Below are positions 27,432 through 35,847 of a DNA stretch of 64,000 bases, piece after piece. Every line of letters starts with the position of its first letter. Position 1 is the stretch's first letter. The stretch covers positions 1 through 64,000 of the forward strand of contig NZ_ACNN01000014.1 of the NCBI RefSeq assembly GCF_000174815.1. The letters run 5' to 3'. This DNA comes from Porphyromonas endodontalis ATCC 35406. GTDB lineage: Bacteria > Bacteroidota > Bacteroidia > Bacteroidales > Porphyromonadaceae. The position numbers and the translations under genes are program-made. The notes under the pieces were generated by a model. It had not been told where the DNA came from, ran no database searches, and saw only the letters and a list, made by a program, of their open reading frames with translations.

Positions 27432-28454
27432 GTGTCTTTAGCAGAAAAAATCAAAGCCCTCCAAGAGGAGGTGCGCTCACAGCACGCCAAGAGCCACGAA
27501 GAAGTGGAGGCGCTACGCATTAAGTATCTCAGCAAGAAAGGGATTATCCCTTCTCTCTTTGAGGAATTTAAGAGTGTGCCCAATGAAGAAAAACGCACCT
27601 TGGGGGCACTTATCAATGAGGTAAAGACGCTGGCCACAGAGCACATCAATGCTTTGCGTGATGCCCTACAAACGGAGGAGACGGCTGAGCATCTTGATCT
27701 CTCGCGCTCGGCTTATCCTGCCAGTATCGGGGGGCGTCATCCTTTGACCCTAGTGCGTGAGGAGATCATACAGATTTTCGCAAAACTAGGTTTTAGTATC
27801 GCTTTGGGGCCGGAGGTCGAAGACGACTATCATGTTTTCTCCGCCCTCAATTTTGCTCCGGATCACCCTGCGCGCGATATGCAGGATACCTTCTTTGTAG
27901 AGCGTAATCCGGATGTTTTATTGCGTACGCACACCTCTTCGGTACAGGTGCGTGTGATGCAAACAACTAAGCCTCCTATACGTGTTATTTGTCCGGGTCG
28001 TGTGTATCGCAACGAAGCGATTTCGGCTCGTGCGCATTGTTTCTTCCATCAGATTGAGGGGCTTTATATTGATAAGAACGTCTCGTTTGCCGACCTTCGG
28101 GAAGTTCTTTTTTACTTCGCTCGTGAGCTATTTGGCCCCGATACGAAAATCCGTTTGCGCCCGAGTTACTTCCCCTTTACGGAGCCAAGTGCCGAGATGG
28201 ATATAAGCTGTAATATCTGTGGAGGAGAGGGATGTGCCTTCTGTAAGCACACCGGCTGGGTAGAAATCTTGGGCTGCGGAATGGTCGATCCCAATGTCCT
28301 TCGCGAGAGTGGAATAGACCCCGAGGAGTACAGCGGTTACGCCTTTGGTTTGGGAGTGGAGCGTATTACCAACCTCAAATATCGAGCAAAAGACCTCCGT
28401 CTCTTCTCCGAAAACGACAAGCGTTTCCTCACGCAATTCCAAGGAGTGCACTAA
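27432..28454 (+). CDS. pheS: Phenylalanyl-tRNA synthetase alpha subunit
   Basis: Alpha chain of the alpha2-beta2 PheRS, 340 residues, carrying the catalytic class II core. The N-terminal coiled coil (EEVEALRIKYLSKKGIIPSL) is followed by motif 2 (PIRVICPGRVYRNEAISARH-like region) and motif 3 (GYAFGLGVERITNLKY). A Cys cluster CNICGGEGCAFCKHTGW is in the active-site half, a common variant in this phylum. No ATG fits; GTG at 27432 gives MSLAEKIKAL and normal length. pheT is not adjacent in this window, so alpha and beta are unlinked here. Confidence 0.93.
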   Translation: MSLAEKIKALQEEVRSQHAKSHEEVEALRIKYLSKKGIIPSLFEEFKSVPNEEKRTLGALINEVKTLATEHINALRDALQTEETAEHLDLSRSAYPASIGGRHPLTLVREEIIQIFAKLGFSIALGPEVEDDYHVFSALNFAPDHPARDMQDTFFVERNPDVLLRTHTSSVQVRVMQTTKPPIRVICPGRVYRNEAISARAHCFFHQIEGLYIDKNVSFADLREVLFYFARELFGPDTKIRLRPSYFPFTEPSAEMDISCNICGGEGCAFCKHTGWVEILGCGMVDPNVLRESGIDPEEYSGYAFGLGVERITNLKYRAKDLRLFSENDKRFLTQFQGVH

Positions 28455-28544
28455 AGAAAGAGGGGTGTGGTGGATTAATTATTTGTCACTACTTTCGCAG
28501 CGGAAAAAATCGTAAGGACGGAGTAAGCAACTATTCCCACACCT

Positions 28545-28985
28545 ATGGAACAAGAAGACAAGCAATTAGTACTCGACAAACGCTATCTCAGGATGGCGCG
28601 TATTTGGTCGGAAAACTCCTATTGCACCCGCAGAAAAGTGGGTGCTCTTATCGTTAAAGATCAGATGATTATATCTGATGGATACAACGGTACTCCCTCA
28701 GGGTTTGAGAATGTGTGTGAGGATGAGAGCGGCCTTACCAAGCCCTATGTGCTCCACGCTGAGGCAAATGCCATTACCAAGGTAGCCTGCTCGGGCAATA
28801 ATAGCGATGGCGCTACCATTTACATTACGGCATCCCCCTGTGTAGAATGTGCCAAACTCATCATCCAAAGCAAGATAAAGCGAGTGGTCTATGGTGAGGA
28901 GTATCGCCTTACCGATGGGGTAGACCTCCTGAGGAGAGCAGGCATTGAGGTGGAGTTTGTAGCTCCGGATAAAGAGAGTGTGTGA
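28545..28985 (+). CDS. dCMP deaminase family protein
   Basis: A 146-residue zinc cytidine/deoxycytidylate deaminase. Zinc and catalytic motifs HAE (71-73) and PCVEC (Cys99, Cys102) are intact, and the TRRKVGALIV segment is typical of the dCMP deaminase/ComEB group. It probably deaminates dCMP to dUMP for thymidylate synthesis. It begins 90 bases after pheS and is followed 28 bases later by the S41 peptidase gene, with which it may be co-transcribed. Confidence 0.9.
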   Translation: MEQEDKQLVLDKRYLRMARIWSENSYCTRRKVGALIVKDQMIISDGYNGTPSGFENVCEDESGLTKPYVLHAEANAITKVACSGNNSDGATIYITASPCVECAKLIIQSKIKRVVYGEEYRLTDGVDLLRRAGIEVEFVAPDKESV

Positions 28986-29013
28986 CCTTAGCGAAGACTC
29001 TATATAAGGGGAT

Positions 29014-30615
29014 ATGAAAAAGAGATTCTCCTCGTTTACAATCGCGATTGTAGCCCTATTGGGGATACTTTTTGGGGGGCTGTTGAGTTGGATGATTGCC
29101 ACTCGTGCCCCATTTTTCCGTTCATCTTTTATTCGTAATCTCAGCCCTATAGATCAAGTCTTGGAGCTGATTTCTGAGCATTATGTAGACTCGATAGACC
29201 TACGAGAGCTGCAGATGCGACTCCTCCCCAAGCTGGTAGAGGAGCTCGACCCACACTCGGCTTATATCCCTAGAGAGGAGAGCGATTTGGAAAATCAGCG
29301 ACTCAATGGTAGCTTCTGCGGTGTGGGGATTTCTTTTAATACCTTGATTGACACTCCCGTAGTGATTGAGGTTTTGCCCGGAGGTCCCTCCGAGCGAGCC
29401 GGATTACAGGCAGGAGACCGCATCCTAAAGGCGGATAATCATCCTTTAATAGGAAAAAAAATATCCCCCGACTCTGTACGAAGCATTTTGTTGGGCGAAG
29501 AGGGTTCTGTCGTTTCTCTCCAGCTCTTGCGCAAGGGGCAGTCTCTAGCGAAGAAGGTAGTACGTGGCGAAGTACCCATCCACAGCGTGGATGTGGGCTA
29601 TATGCTCGATGATTCCACCGGAGTGATCCGCATCGTTCAGTGGTCGCGCAATACGGTCGCAGAGTTCCTAGATAAGTACACACAGTTGCGTGATGAAGGG
29701 CTACGCAACCTCATTATAGACCTACGAGACAATGCCGGAGGATACCTAGAGCCGGCCATCCGTCTCTCCAACGAATTTCTCAAAGAGGGGCAGCTCATTG
29801 TCTACACTGAGGGTAAGGCTTATCCTCGGGAGGAGTACAAAGCGAATGGCAATGGCGTCCTGCAATCACTTCCCTTAACCATTCTTCTTAACGAATATTC
29901 CGCATCGAGCAGCGAGGTTTTCTCGGGTGCTATGCAGGATCACGACCGCGCGACAATCGTGGGGCGGCGATCTTTTGGTAAAGGCTTGGTGCAAACGGCT
30001 TTTTACCTCCCCGATAGTTCGCAGCTCCGTCTTACCATAGCTCGCTACCATACCCCCTCGGGTCGTTGTATCCAAAAGAGCTACACGTTGGGAGAAGGTA
30101 TGGACTATCAACTCGATCTCCAGCGAAGGTTTGAGGCCGGCGAAACCTTCAGCAACCAAATGGATAGCCTAAGGCTGAGCAAAGCTCCGCGCTACAAAAC
30201 GGATAAGGGACGCATAGTATATGGAGGCATTGGTATTATGCCCGACTTGTTTATTCCTGCGGATAGTGTGGGGATCAATAGTTACTATTTGCGTTGTGTG
30301 GAGAGCGGTACCATGACGGAGTTTGCCTTCCTCTATGCGGATAGCCACAGAGGCGCTTTGTCTTCTTTAGGGAGTGCGGATGCCATTGTGGGTTATTTGG
30401 ACGATAATACTTCCCTAGTGGCCGATTACGCTCGCTTTGCTTCGGAAAAAGGGATTGAGCTGCGCCCGGGTATGCTCTACGAGAGCAAAGATCTGATTCG
30501 TAGCGTGCTTTATGCCCAAATCTCCCAGTATATCCTAGGCGTGGAGGCGTTTTATCGAGTCTACTATGCCTCAGACGCGATGCTGGAGGCTGCCCGCAAA
30601 TCTTTCAAACTATAG
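29014..30615 (+). CDS. S41-family C-terminal processing peptidase
   Basis: A 533-residue periplasmic, membrane-anchored serine protease of the CtpA/Prc type. An N-terminal signal anchor (~8-30), then a PDZ domain (~85-170, VLPGGPSERAGLQAGDRIL), then the protease core. The Ser/Lys dyad is Ser298 in SASSSE and Lys323 in RRSFGKG, with Asp309 in MQD; the +11 and +25 spacings equal those of E. coli Tsp (430/441/455). A C-terminal ~150-residue extension follows. The family trims C-termini of exported proteins. The next gene's -7 box overlaps its end. Confidence 0.92.
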   Translation: MKKRFSSFTIAIVALLGILFGGLLSWMIATRAPFFRSSFIRNLSPIDQVLELISEHYVDSIDLRELQMRLLPKLVEELDPHSAYIPREESDLENQRLNGSFCGVGISFNTLIDTPVVIEVLPGGPSERAGLQAGDRILKADNHPLIGKKISPDSVRSILLGEEGSVVSLQLLRKGQSLAKKVVRGEVPIHSVDVGYMLDDSTGVIRIVQWSRNTVAEFLDKYTQLRDEGLRNLIIDLRDNAGGYLEPAIRLSNEFLKEGQLIVYTEGKAYPREEYKANGNGVLQSLPLTILLNEYSASSSEVFSGAMQDHDRATIVGRRSFGKGLVQTAFYLPDSSQLRLTIARYHTPSGRCIQKSYTLGEGMDYQLDLQRRFEAGETFSNQMDSLRLSKAPRYKTDKGRIVYGGIGIMPDLFIPADSVGINSYYLRCVESGTMTEFAFLYADSHRGALSSLGSADAIVGYLDDNTSLVADYARFASEKGIELRPGMLYESKDLIRSVLYAQISQYILGVEAFYRVYYASDAMLEAARKSFKL

Positions 30616-30623
30616 TATATTTG
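30616..30623 (+). promoter_or_regulatory. -7 element upstream of 5-formyl-THF cyclo-ligase
   Basis: TATATTTG, exact consensus, one base after the stop codon of the S41 peptidase gene and 17 bases before the next ATG. Confidence 0.5.
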
Positions 30624-30640
30624 TACCACAATCTAGACTA

Positions 30641-31186
30641 ATGCAGGGATCCAAACAAGATATTAGGGTTGCTCTACGTCAGCTTAATAAACTGACGCTG
30701 ACAGATGCTTACCGAGCCGAGGCTGCGCAAAGCATTGTTCGGTCTTTGCTGGCAACAGAGATGTGGCAGAAGGCACGTCGTATAGGCCTTTATGAGGCGT
30801 TGCCGGATGAGCCAAGCCTGCAGAGCCTTTTGGCGGTACCCGGGGATAAGGAGTTTTTCATCCCTCGAGTAGAGGATGCCGAGACTATCGCTTTCTATTC
30901 GTATAATCCGGAAAAACTGCAAGAGGGGGGAGCTTTTGGCATTAAAGAGCCTACTCAGGCTCGGGAAGATGCTGTAGACCCCACGCTCCTCGACCTAATC
31001 ATCGTGCCGGGAGTGGCCTTTACTGCCCAAGGGGTGCGCCTCGGGCGTGGGAAAGCCTACTACGATCGCTTCCTACAAAAAGCCCCCCAAGCGCAGTTGA
31101 TAGGGGTTACTTTCCGTTATCGTTTATTACCAAGTCTGCCGAGTGATCCTTGGGATCATCTTATGGACTTAGTCCTCACAAATTGA
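30641..31186 (+). CDS. 5-formyltetrahydrofolate cyclo-ligase
   Basis: Converts 5-formyl-THF to 5,10-methenyl-THF using ATP; 181 residues. Family motifs: IGLYEALPDEPS, FFIPRVED, and the phosphate-binding C-terminal LIIVPGVAFTAQGVRLGRGKAYYDRFL (G-x-G-K-x-Y-Y-D). The frame is open back into the S41 gene, but the ATG at 30641 (MQGSKQDIR) is the natural start. hutU follows 24 bases later. In histidine breakdown some bacteria pass a formyl or formimino group to folate, so the neighbourhood with hutU is suggestive but unproven. Confidence 0.93.
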   Translation: MQGSKQDIRVALRQLNKLTLTDAYRAEAAQSIVRSLLATEMWQKARRIGLYEALPDEPSLQSLLAVPGDKEFFIPRVEDAETIAFYSYNPEKLQEGGAFGIKEPTQAREDAVDPTLLDLIIVPGVAFTAQGVRLGRGKAYYDRFLQKAPQAQLIGVTFRYRLLPSLPSDPWDHLMDLVLTN

Positions 31187-31210
31187 GTATAATTATTCTA
31201 CTTTCATCAT

Positions 31211-33214
31211 ATGGAAAATCGTACAAGATCTTTTACTTTAGACGCTACGTTGCCCGCTTATCCCTCGTTTGTTGAAGGGATTCGTCGTGCTCCAGACCGT
31301 GGCTTCCGCTTGACGCCCGCACAAACACGTGTTGCCTTGCGCAACGCGCTTCGCTATGTGCCTCGTGAGTTGCACGCACAGCTGGCTCCCGAGTTCCTCG
31401 AAGAATTAAAAACTCGTGGTAAAATCTATGGTTACCGCTTCCGTCCGGAGGGTGACCTCAAGGCTACTTCTATAGACGATTACAAGGGTCGTTGTTTGGA
31501 GGGGAAGGCTTTCCAAGTCATGATTCAGAACAATCTTTCCTTCGATGTAGCTCTCTATCCCTACGAATTAGTAACCTATGGTGAGACGGGTCAGGTGTGC
31601 CAAAACTGGCTTCAGTACCGTCTCATCATCAAGTATCTAGAGCAACTAACCGAGAACGAAACCCTCGTGATTGAGAGCGGTCACCCTCTAGGTTTGTTTG
31701 CTTCTCACCCCAGTGCACCCCGCGTTATCATCACCAACTCGATGATGGTAGGGCTCTACGACAACCTCAAAGATTGGGAGATTGCCGCTCAGATGGGGGT
31801 TGCCAACTATGGTCAGATGACCGCAGGAGGTTGGATGTATATTGGCCCGCAGGGCATTGTACACGGTACCTTCAATACGCTGCTTAACGCAGGACGTATG
31901 CAGCTTCACATCCCCACAGGGGGCAACTTGGCAGGCAAGCTCTTTGTTACCAGCGGTCTCGGTGGTATGAGTGGTGCACAGCCTAAGGCTGCCGATATTG
32001 CCGGAGCTGTGAGCATTACCGCAGAGGTGGATTCGAGCCGTATCGATACACGTCACGGACAAGGCTGGGTAAAGCACCGTACCGAATGCCGCGAAGAGGC
32101 TTTCCGTATGGCACTCGAGGCGCAAAAGAAGGGCGAAGCTTGCTCTATTGCTTACCATGGTAACGTGGTAGATCTTTTGGACTACGCTATCGAAAAGAAC
32201 ATCCATATCGACCTCCTTTCTGACCAAACAAGCTGCCACGCTGTCTACGAAGGTGGCTACTGCCCCGTAACCCTCTCGTTTGAAGAACGCACTCGCCTTC
32301 TCAAAGAAGACCGTGCTAAGTTTGAAGAAGAGGTAGACAAAGGTTTGCACCGTCACTTCGAGGCTGTCAAGGCTCTTGTAGCCCGTGGTACCTACTTCTT
32401 CGACTATGGTAATGCCTTTATGAAGAGCTGCTTCGATGCCGGTATTACCGAGATTAGCCGCAATGGCGTAGACGATAAGGACGGCTTCATCTGGCCTAGC
32501 TATGTAGAAGACATTATGGGTCCTGAGCTATTCGACTACGGATATGGCCCCTTCCGTTGGGTATGCCTTACCAATAAGCCCGAAGATCTCCGCAAGACGG
32601 ATGCCGCAGCGATGGAATGCATTAACCCCGATCGTCGTGAGCAAGACCGTGACAATTACATCTGGATCCGCGATGCAGAGAAAAACGAACTCGTGGTAGG
32701 TACACAGGCTCGTATCCTCTATCAAGATGCTGCCGGGCGTTTGGCTATTGCTTTGCGCTTCAACGAAATGGTGCGCAATGGCGAGGTAGGCCCCATCATG
32801 CTCGGTCGTGACCACCACGACGTGAGCGGTACGGACTCTCCCTTCCGCGAAACCTCCAATATCCGTGATGGTAGTAACGTAATGGCCGATATGGCTGTAC
32901 AATGCTTTGCCGGTAATGCGGCTCGTGGTATGAGCCTTATTGCTTTGCACAATGGCGGTGGCGTAGGTATCGGTAAGTCTATCAATGGTGGATTTGGTAT
33001 GGTACTCGATGGTAGTGAGCGCGTAGACAATATCCTCCGCTCGGCTATGACATGGGACGTAATGGGCGGTGTGGCTCGTCGCGCTTGGGCTCGCAATGAG
33101 CACGCTATGGAGACGAGTGCTGAATTTAACAAGACGCACGCCGATGGCTACCATATCACCATGCCATTCCTTGCTGATGATGAACTAATTAATTCTCTTG
33201 TTCCCCTTAAGTAA
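31211..33214 (+). CDS. hutU: Urocanate hydratase
   Basis: Second enzyme of histidine degradation: urocanate to imidazolonepropionate with tightly bound NAD. The 667-residue protein is the long form. The NAD-binding core is clear (GGNLAGKLFVTSGLGGMSGA, GQMTAGGWMYIGPQG), and the C-terminal half keeps GRDHHDVSGTDSPFRET and NGGGVGIGKSINGG. The other hut genes (hutH, hutI, formimino-transferase) are not in the window. It is followed by a strong terminator. A 37-bp stretch of its 3' coding region recurs at 35707-35743. Confidence 0.96.
   Translation: MENRTRSFTLDATLPAYPSFVEGIRRAPDRGFRLTPAQTRVALRNALRYVPRELHAQLAPEFLEELKTRGKIYGYRFRPEGDLKATSIDDYKGRCLEGKAFQVMIQNNLSFDVALYPYELVTYGETGQVCQNWLQYRLIIKYLEQLTENETLVIESGHPLGLFASHPSAPRVIITNSMMVGLYDNLKDWEIAAQMGVANYGQMTAGGWMYIGPQGIVHGTFNTLLNAGRMQLHIPTGGNLAGKLFVTSGLGGMSGAQPKAADIAGAVSITAEVDSSRIDTRHGQGWVKHRTECREEAFRMALEAQKKGEACSIAYHGNVVDLLDYAIEKNIHIDLLSDQTSCHAVYEGGYCPVTLSFEERTRLLKEDRAKFEEEVDKGLHRHFEAVKALVARGTYFFDYGNAFMKSCFDAGITEISRNGVDDKDGFIWPSYVEDIMGPELFDYGYGPFRWVCLTNKPEDLRKTDAAAMECINPDRREQDRDNYIWIRDAEKNELVVGTQARILYQDAAGRLAIALRFNEMVRNGEVGPIMLGRDHHDVSGTDSPFRETSNIRDGSNVMADMAVQCFAGNAARGMSLIALHNGGGVGIGKSINGGFGMVLDGSERVDNILRSAMTWDVMGGVARRAWARNEHAMETSAEFNKTHADGYHITMPFLADDELINSLVPLK
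33083..33119 (+). repeat. 37-bp direct repeat, copy 1 (inside hutU)
   Basis: Coding sequence of hutU near its 3' end that matches 35707-35743 at 36 of 37 positions. This copy is in frame in an intact gene, so it is the source. Confidence 0.85.
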
Positions 33215-33309
33215 GAGGATCTTTTAGATCAAAATAGGGCTCGTAATGTGTGCCTCTTGAGGGAGAAACTTCCCTTTGTAGAGGAAGCGCATAGGTTGCG
33301 ATAAACACT

Positions 33310-33357
33310 TCCCCCTAGAGAGTATTGAAAAGCTCTTTAGGGGGATTTCTTTTTTCT
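33310..33357 (+). terminator. Terminator of hutU
   Basis: 13-bp stem TCCCCCTAGAGAG / CTCTTTAGGGGGA (33310-33322, 33333-33345) with G-T pairs and one mismatch, followed by TTTCTTTTTTC. Confidence 0.85.
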
Positions 33358-33665
33358 CTAGGTGAGAAAGCGATCTTTTTCTTGCTCTACAGATTTTTTG
33401 CTGTAGCCCTAGAAAAGTTTTCGTCTTGCCCAAGAAACAAAAAAATATAGGCCTAGAGTTCGCGCGTTTTAGGCCTATTTCGCTCCGCCTTTCACCTGTA
33501 GAGGGTGAAGTAACTTCAAATCAGCGACCAAACACCTCTCCTCCTTTTGTCATGCTGTTATCCTTGCTATAGGATCAGTAATCTATTGAGTATTTATTGT
33601 TTTTTGTTATATTTGCATGTAAGAAGGATTGATTTAATGTTTTGATTTGTTTTAAGAGTGTTTTT
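33358..33665. other. Non-coding region before the HEPN-like gene
   Basis: Contains three hairpins: CTACAG / CTGTAG near 33391-33406, ATAGGCCTA / TAGGCCTAT (33447-33455, 33470-33478), and TTCACC / GGTGAA (33491-33509). None has a T-run of terminator type. No reading frame of note. Confidence 0.5.
33586..33615 (+). promoter_or_regulatory. Promoter of the HEPN-like gene
   Basis: TTG at 33586-33588, 19 bases, TATATTTG at 33608-33615: a full -33/-7 match with ideal spacing. The ATG is 50 bases further on. Confidence 0.72.
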
Positions 33666-34700
33666 ATGAATAAGAACAATGGAATTTTTCGTGAGCTCAC
33701 GAGAGATGACATCTTTGGAAGGAAGCCTTTTGCACATTTTGGATGGGAAGGGGAAGATGCCTATGCATTCGAAACGATATCAGATGCATATTTTGAATGT
33801 GCAAAAATGCTATTAGATAAAATGCAGTCTAAATCTCAGTCCCCATCAGTAGTAGATGGACTTATATATCCGCTGTTCTTTAATTATCGACATTCTATAG
33901 AGATATATCTAAAGGCATTGTTTTTTAGATACGGAGAACAGACAGTGGAAGCTAGAAGGGAGTTTCTTGGATTAGGGCATGATCTTGGCCAGCTTTGGGC
34001 AAAACTGCGACCTTCCTTGAATAAAGGGAAAAAACATGTGGGAAGTTCTGTTGATCTCGATACATTGGAGAGCTACATAAGAGAGATTAATAAATTTGAT
34101 TCAAAATCTATGGTAATGCGTTACCCAATTGGGAAGGATTTGGGTGCAAATAAGAAAGAATACCGCCTTGATTTTAATTGTTTAGGAGATCGGATGAATG
34201 AAATTTCCCAACTTTTAAGGCAGCTTGATAAAGACATCTCAAATCAAATGACAACTGAGGCAACATCGGACGAGTTGCGCGAGTTTTTGGGTGTTTTCGA
34301 TAAATATAGGAGTGAAATAGATGATTTTTTGTCGATCTTGAAGTTGGAGGAGCAGGACAACAAGAAGCCTAAGAAAGTGACTATTAGTGCCATCATGGAG
34401 AAAATACAGAATAATGAATTATCTCGCTCTTCTAGGTTTCTTAGGGAGTGTGAAGCAGATTTGCTTATCCTTTTAGATGTTCTATTTTACGGCGGGCATG
34501 CTCAAGTCAATTGGGCGAAAGATCCAGATCAGGGGCGGAAGGAGTTTGTTAGTTGGTGTAAGAACAACATGAACTCTGATGGGCTTTCTTTTGGGCAGAG
34601 GCCTGAAGAGGAGCAAGTTAATATTTGGGATAAATCTTCCTCAGTTTTATTATTGTGCATTTCTAAGGCTGTAGAAATATTAACTCTAGGGCATGCTTAA
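33666..34700 (+). CDS. Hypothetical protein with HEPN-like N-terminal helices
   Basis: A 344-residue soluble protein that I do not recognise as a named family. Residues ~40-112 resemble a HEPN-type helical module: NYRHSIEIYLKALFF (73-87) followed by GHDLGQLW (104-111). The middle (~195-260) is charged and partly coiled coil. The C-terminal ~70 residues have an FYGGHAQVNWAK segment. The only R-x(4-6)-H-like spacing is R98...H105, without the polar residue after Arg usual in HEPN ribonucleases, so nuclease activity is not established. Base composition is visibly more AT-rich than hutU or mutS. ATG at 33666 is used, not the upstream TTG at 33642. Single gene, own promoter. Confidence 0.65.
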   Translation: MNKNNGIFRELTRDDIFGRKPFAHFGWEGEDAYAFETISDAYFECAKMLLDKMQSKSQSPSVVDGLIYPLFFNYRHSIEIYLKALFFRYGEQTVEARREFLGLGHDLGQLWAKLRPSLNKGKKHVGSSVDLDTLESYIREINKFDSKSMVMRYPIGKDLGANKKEYRLDFNCLGDRMNEISQLLRQLDKDISNQMTTEATSDELREFLGVFDKYRSEIDDFLSILKLEEQDNKKPKKVTISAIMEKIQNNELSRSSRFLRECEADLLILLDVLFYGGHAQVNWAKDPDQGRKEFVSWCKNNMNSDGLSFGQRPEEEQVNIWDKSSSVLLLCISKAVEILTLGHA

Positions 34701-35023
34701 GCACAATTAATTTAGAAGGGTAATTTAATGGTGTAACATAATACGGGACAAGAGGCAATACAAGGCAGGTACTTTTAAGTGATGGATTTGACGATCTTGA
34801 ATGTATTGGTATAGGCTAATTCTCTAACTACGGTTCGGGTTTCTTGGTTTCTTTTCTTTGTGGGGAGTCGCTTCACCCTCTCGGATTTTTCCTTCCCTAA
34901 GTGTTAAAACATAGAGGTGAAGCAAGAAAAATCTTTTGCTAGAGAGGGGAGTCAATTTGTTTTATATCTTTGCGGCCAGTACCAAGCGTGGTATCTCAAA
35001 AGAAATAAATCAAAACTTGTAGT
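34701..35023. other. Intergenic region with OMP promoter
   Basis: A hairpin with arms GCTTCACC(C)TCT / AGAGGTGAAGC (34870-34881, 34913-34923) and a large loop lies mid-region. A -7 box TATCTTTG is at 34965-34972, 52 bases before the next ATG; no well-spaced TTG. Nothing else recognised. Confidence 0.5.
34965..34972 (+). promoter_or_regulatory. -7 element upstream of the outer-membrane barrel gene
   Basis: TATCTTTG, exact TAnnTTTG match. Confidence 0.5.
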
Positions 35024-35560
35024 ATGAAGAAATTAGTATTAGCTCTTGTCGCGAGCTTTATCTTAGGAAGTTTTGCTGTACAAAGTGTTAACGCTCAAAC
35101 CAGACGAGGGCATTATTTCCTTACGGGAGCCTCTCAGCTCTCCTTCCAGTCCACATTCACCAATGGCTCAGGCGAAGAGTTCTTGTTCGCCTTTTCTCCC
35201 TCTTTTGGCGGTTTTATTGCCGATAATTTAGCACTTGGGCTTAATGGAAAGATATTGTATTCCTCTTCAGCAAGTTCGGTGTCTTATTCTGCCATGCCAA
35301 CATTGACCTACTTCTTTAATCATGGAAAAGGCTTTATTCCCTACCTCGATTTCCAAGTTGGTTATGTGGGGGTCTCTGTTAGAGGCTCCAGCCTTCATGG
35401 CCTTGGTATGGGAGTCGGAGCCGGAGGCGTTTTGATGCTCAACAAGCACGTAGGTGTGGACTTAGGACTTCAATATCTCCACAGCAGATACCCCACGAGA
35501 TACCGTAACGTTACGAGCAATTCGATTGCCACAACCATTGGTTTAACAACGTTCTTTTAA
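35024..35560 (+). CDS. Small outer-membrane beta-barrel protein
   Basis: A 178-residue exported protein. A signal peptide (MKKLVLALVASFILG to VNAQ, ~1-25) precedes alternating hydrophobic beta strands ending in an aromatic C-terminus (TTIGLTTFF), as in OmpW/OmpA-like eight-strand barrels of Bacteroidetes. Glycine-rich turn GLGMGVGAGGVLML near 127-140. No enzymatic motif. It is monocistronic, between the HEPN-like gene and the restriction-modification genes. Function unknown. Confidence 0.78.
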   Translation: MKKLVLALVASFILGSFAVQSVNAQTRRGHYFLTGASQLSFQSTFTNGSGEEFLFAFSPSFGGFIADNLALGLNGKILYSSSASSVSYSAMPTLTYFFNHGKGFIPYLDFQVGYVGVSVRGSSLHGLGMGVGAGGVLMLNKHVGVDLGLQYLHSRYPTRYRNVTSNSIATTIGLTTFF

Positions 35561-35628
35561 CGCCCTAGTTTGAGACGATAGTTAGGCTATAAGCCCTCAC
35601 TAGGAGACCATTTGCCTCCTAGGAATGA

Positions 35629-35666
35629 TAGGTCTTTCTTCCCGATTTGTAGGGAAGGGGAGACCT
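35629..35666 (+). terminator. Terminator after the outer-membrane barrel gene
   Basis: Stem AGGTCT..CTTCCC / GGGAAG..AGACCT (35629-35666), followed by ATTTTCG. A smaller hairpin TAGGAG / CTCCTA precedes it at 35601-35620. Confidence 0.7.
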
Positions 35667-35706
35667 ATTTTCGTGTAGAGGAGGAGTGAGGGTGTGGAGA
35701 GGTTGT

Positions 35707-35743
35707 GCTTGGGCTCGCAACGAGCACGCTATGGAGACGAGTG
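35707..35743 (+). repeat. 37-bp direct repeat, copy 2: stray hutU fragment
   Basis: Matches hutU 33083-33119 with a single difference (a synonymous AAT/AAC change in hutU terms). Upstream, GGTGTGG also recurs at nearly the same offset, hinting at a longer decayed match. There is no open frame here, so it is a relic of recombination. It lies between the barrel gene and the restriction-modification genes. Confidence 0.85.
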
Positions 35744-35847
35744 ATTAGAAACTTTTATATAGAATGAGAGGTCTATCCCTCTTCCTGTAATCAAATAAAA
35801 CCTAATAGGTAAGAGTATAAGGCTTTTAGTTACAAAAGACATTATCT

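Noticed and set aside
33083-35743. Reading the hutU repeat pair as att sites of an integrative element
   Set aside because: No integrase, no tRNA, and hutU continues intact for 95 bases after its copy; the repeat is kept only as a recombination scar.
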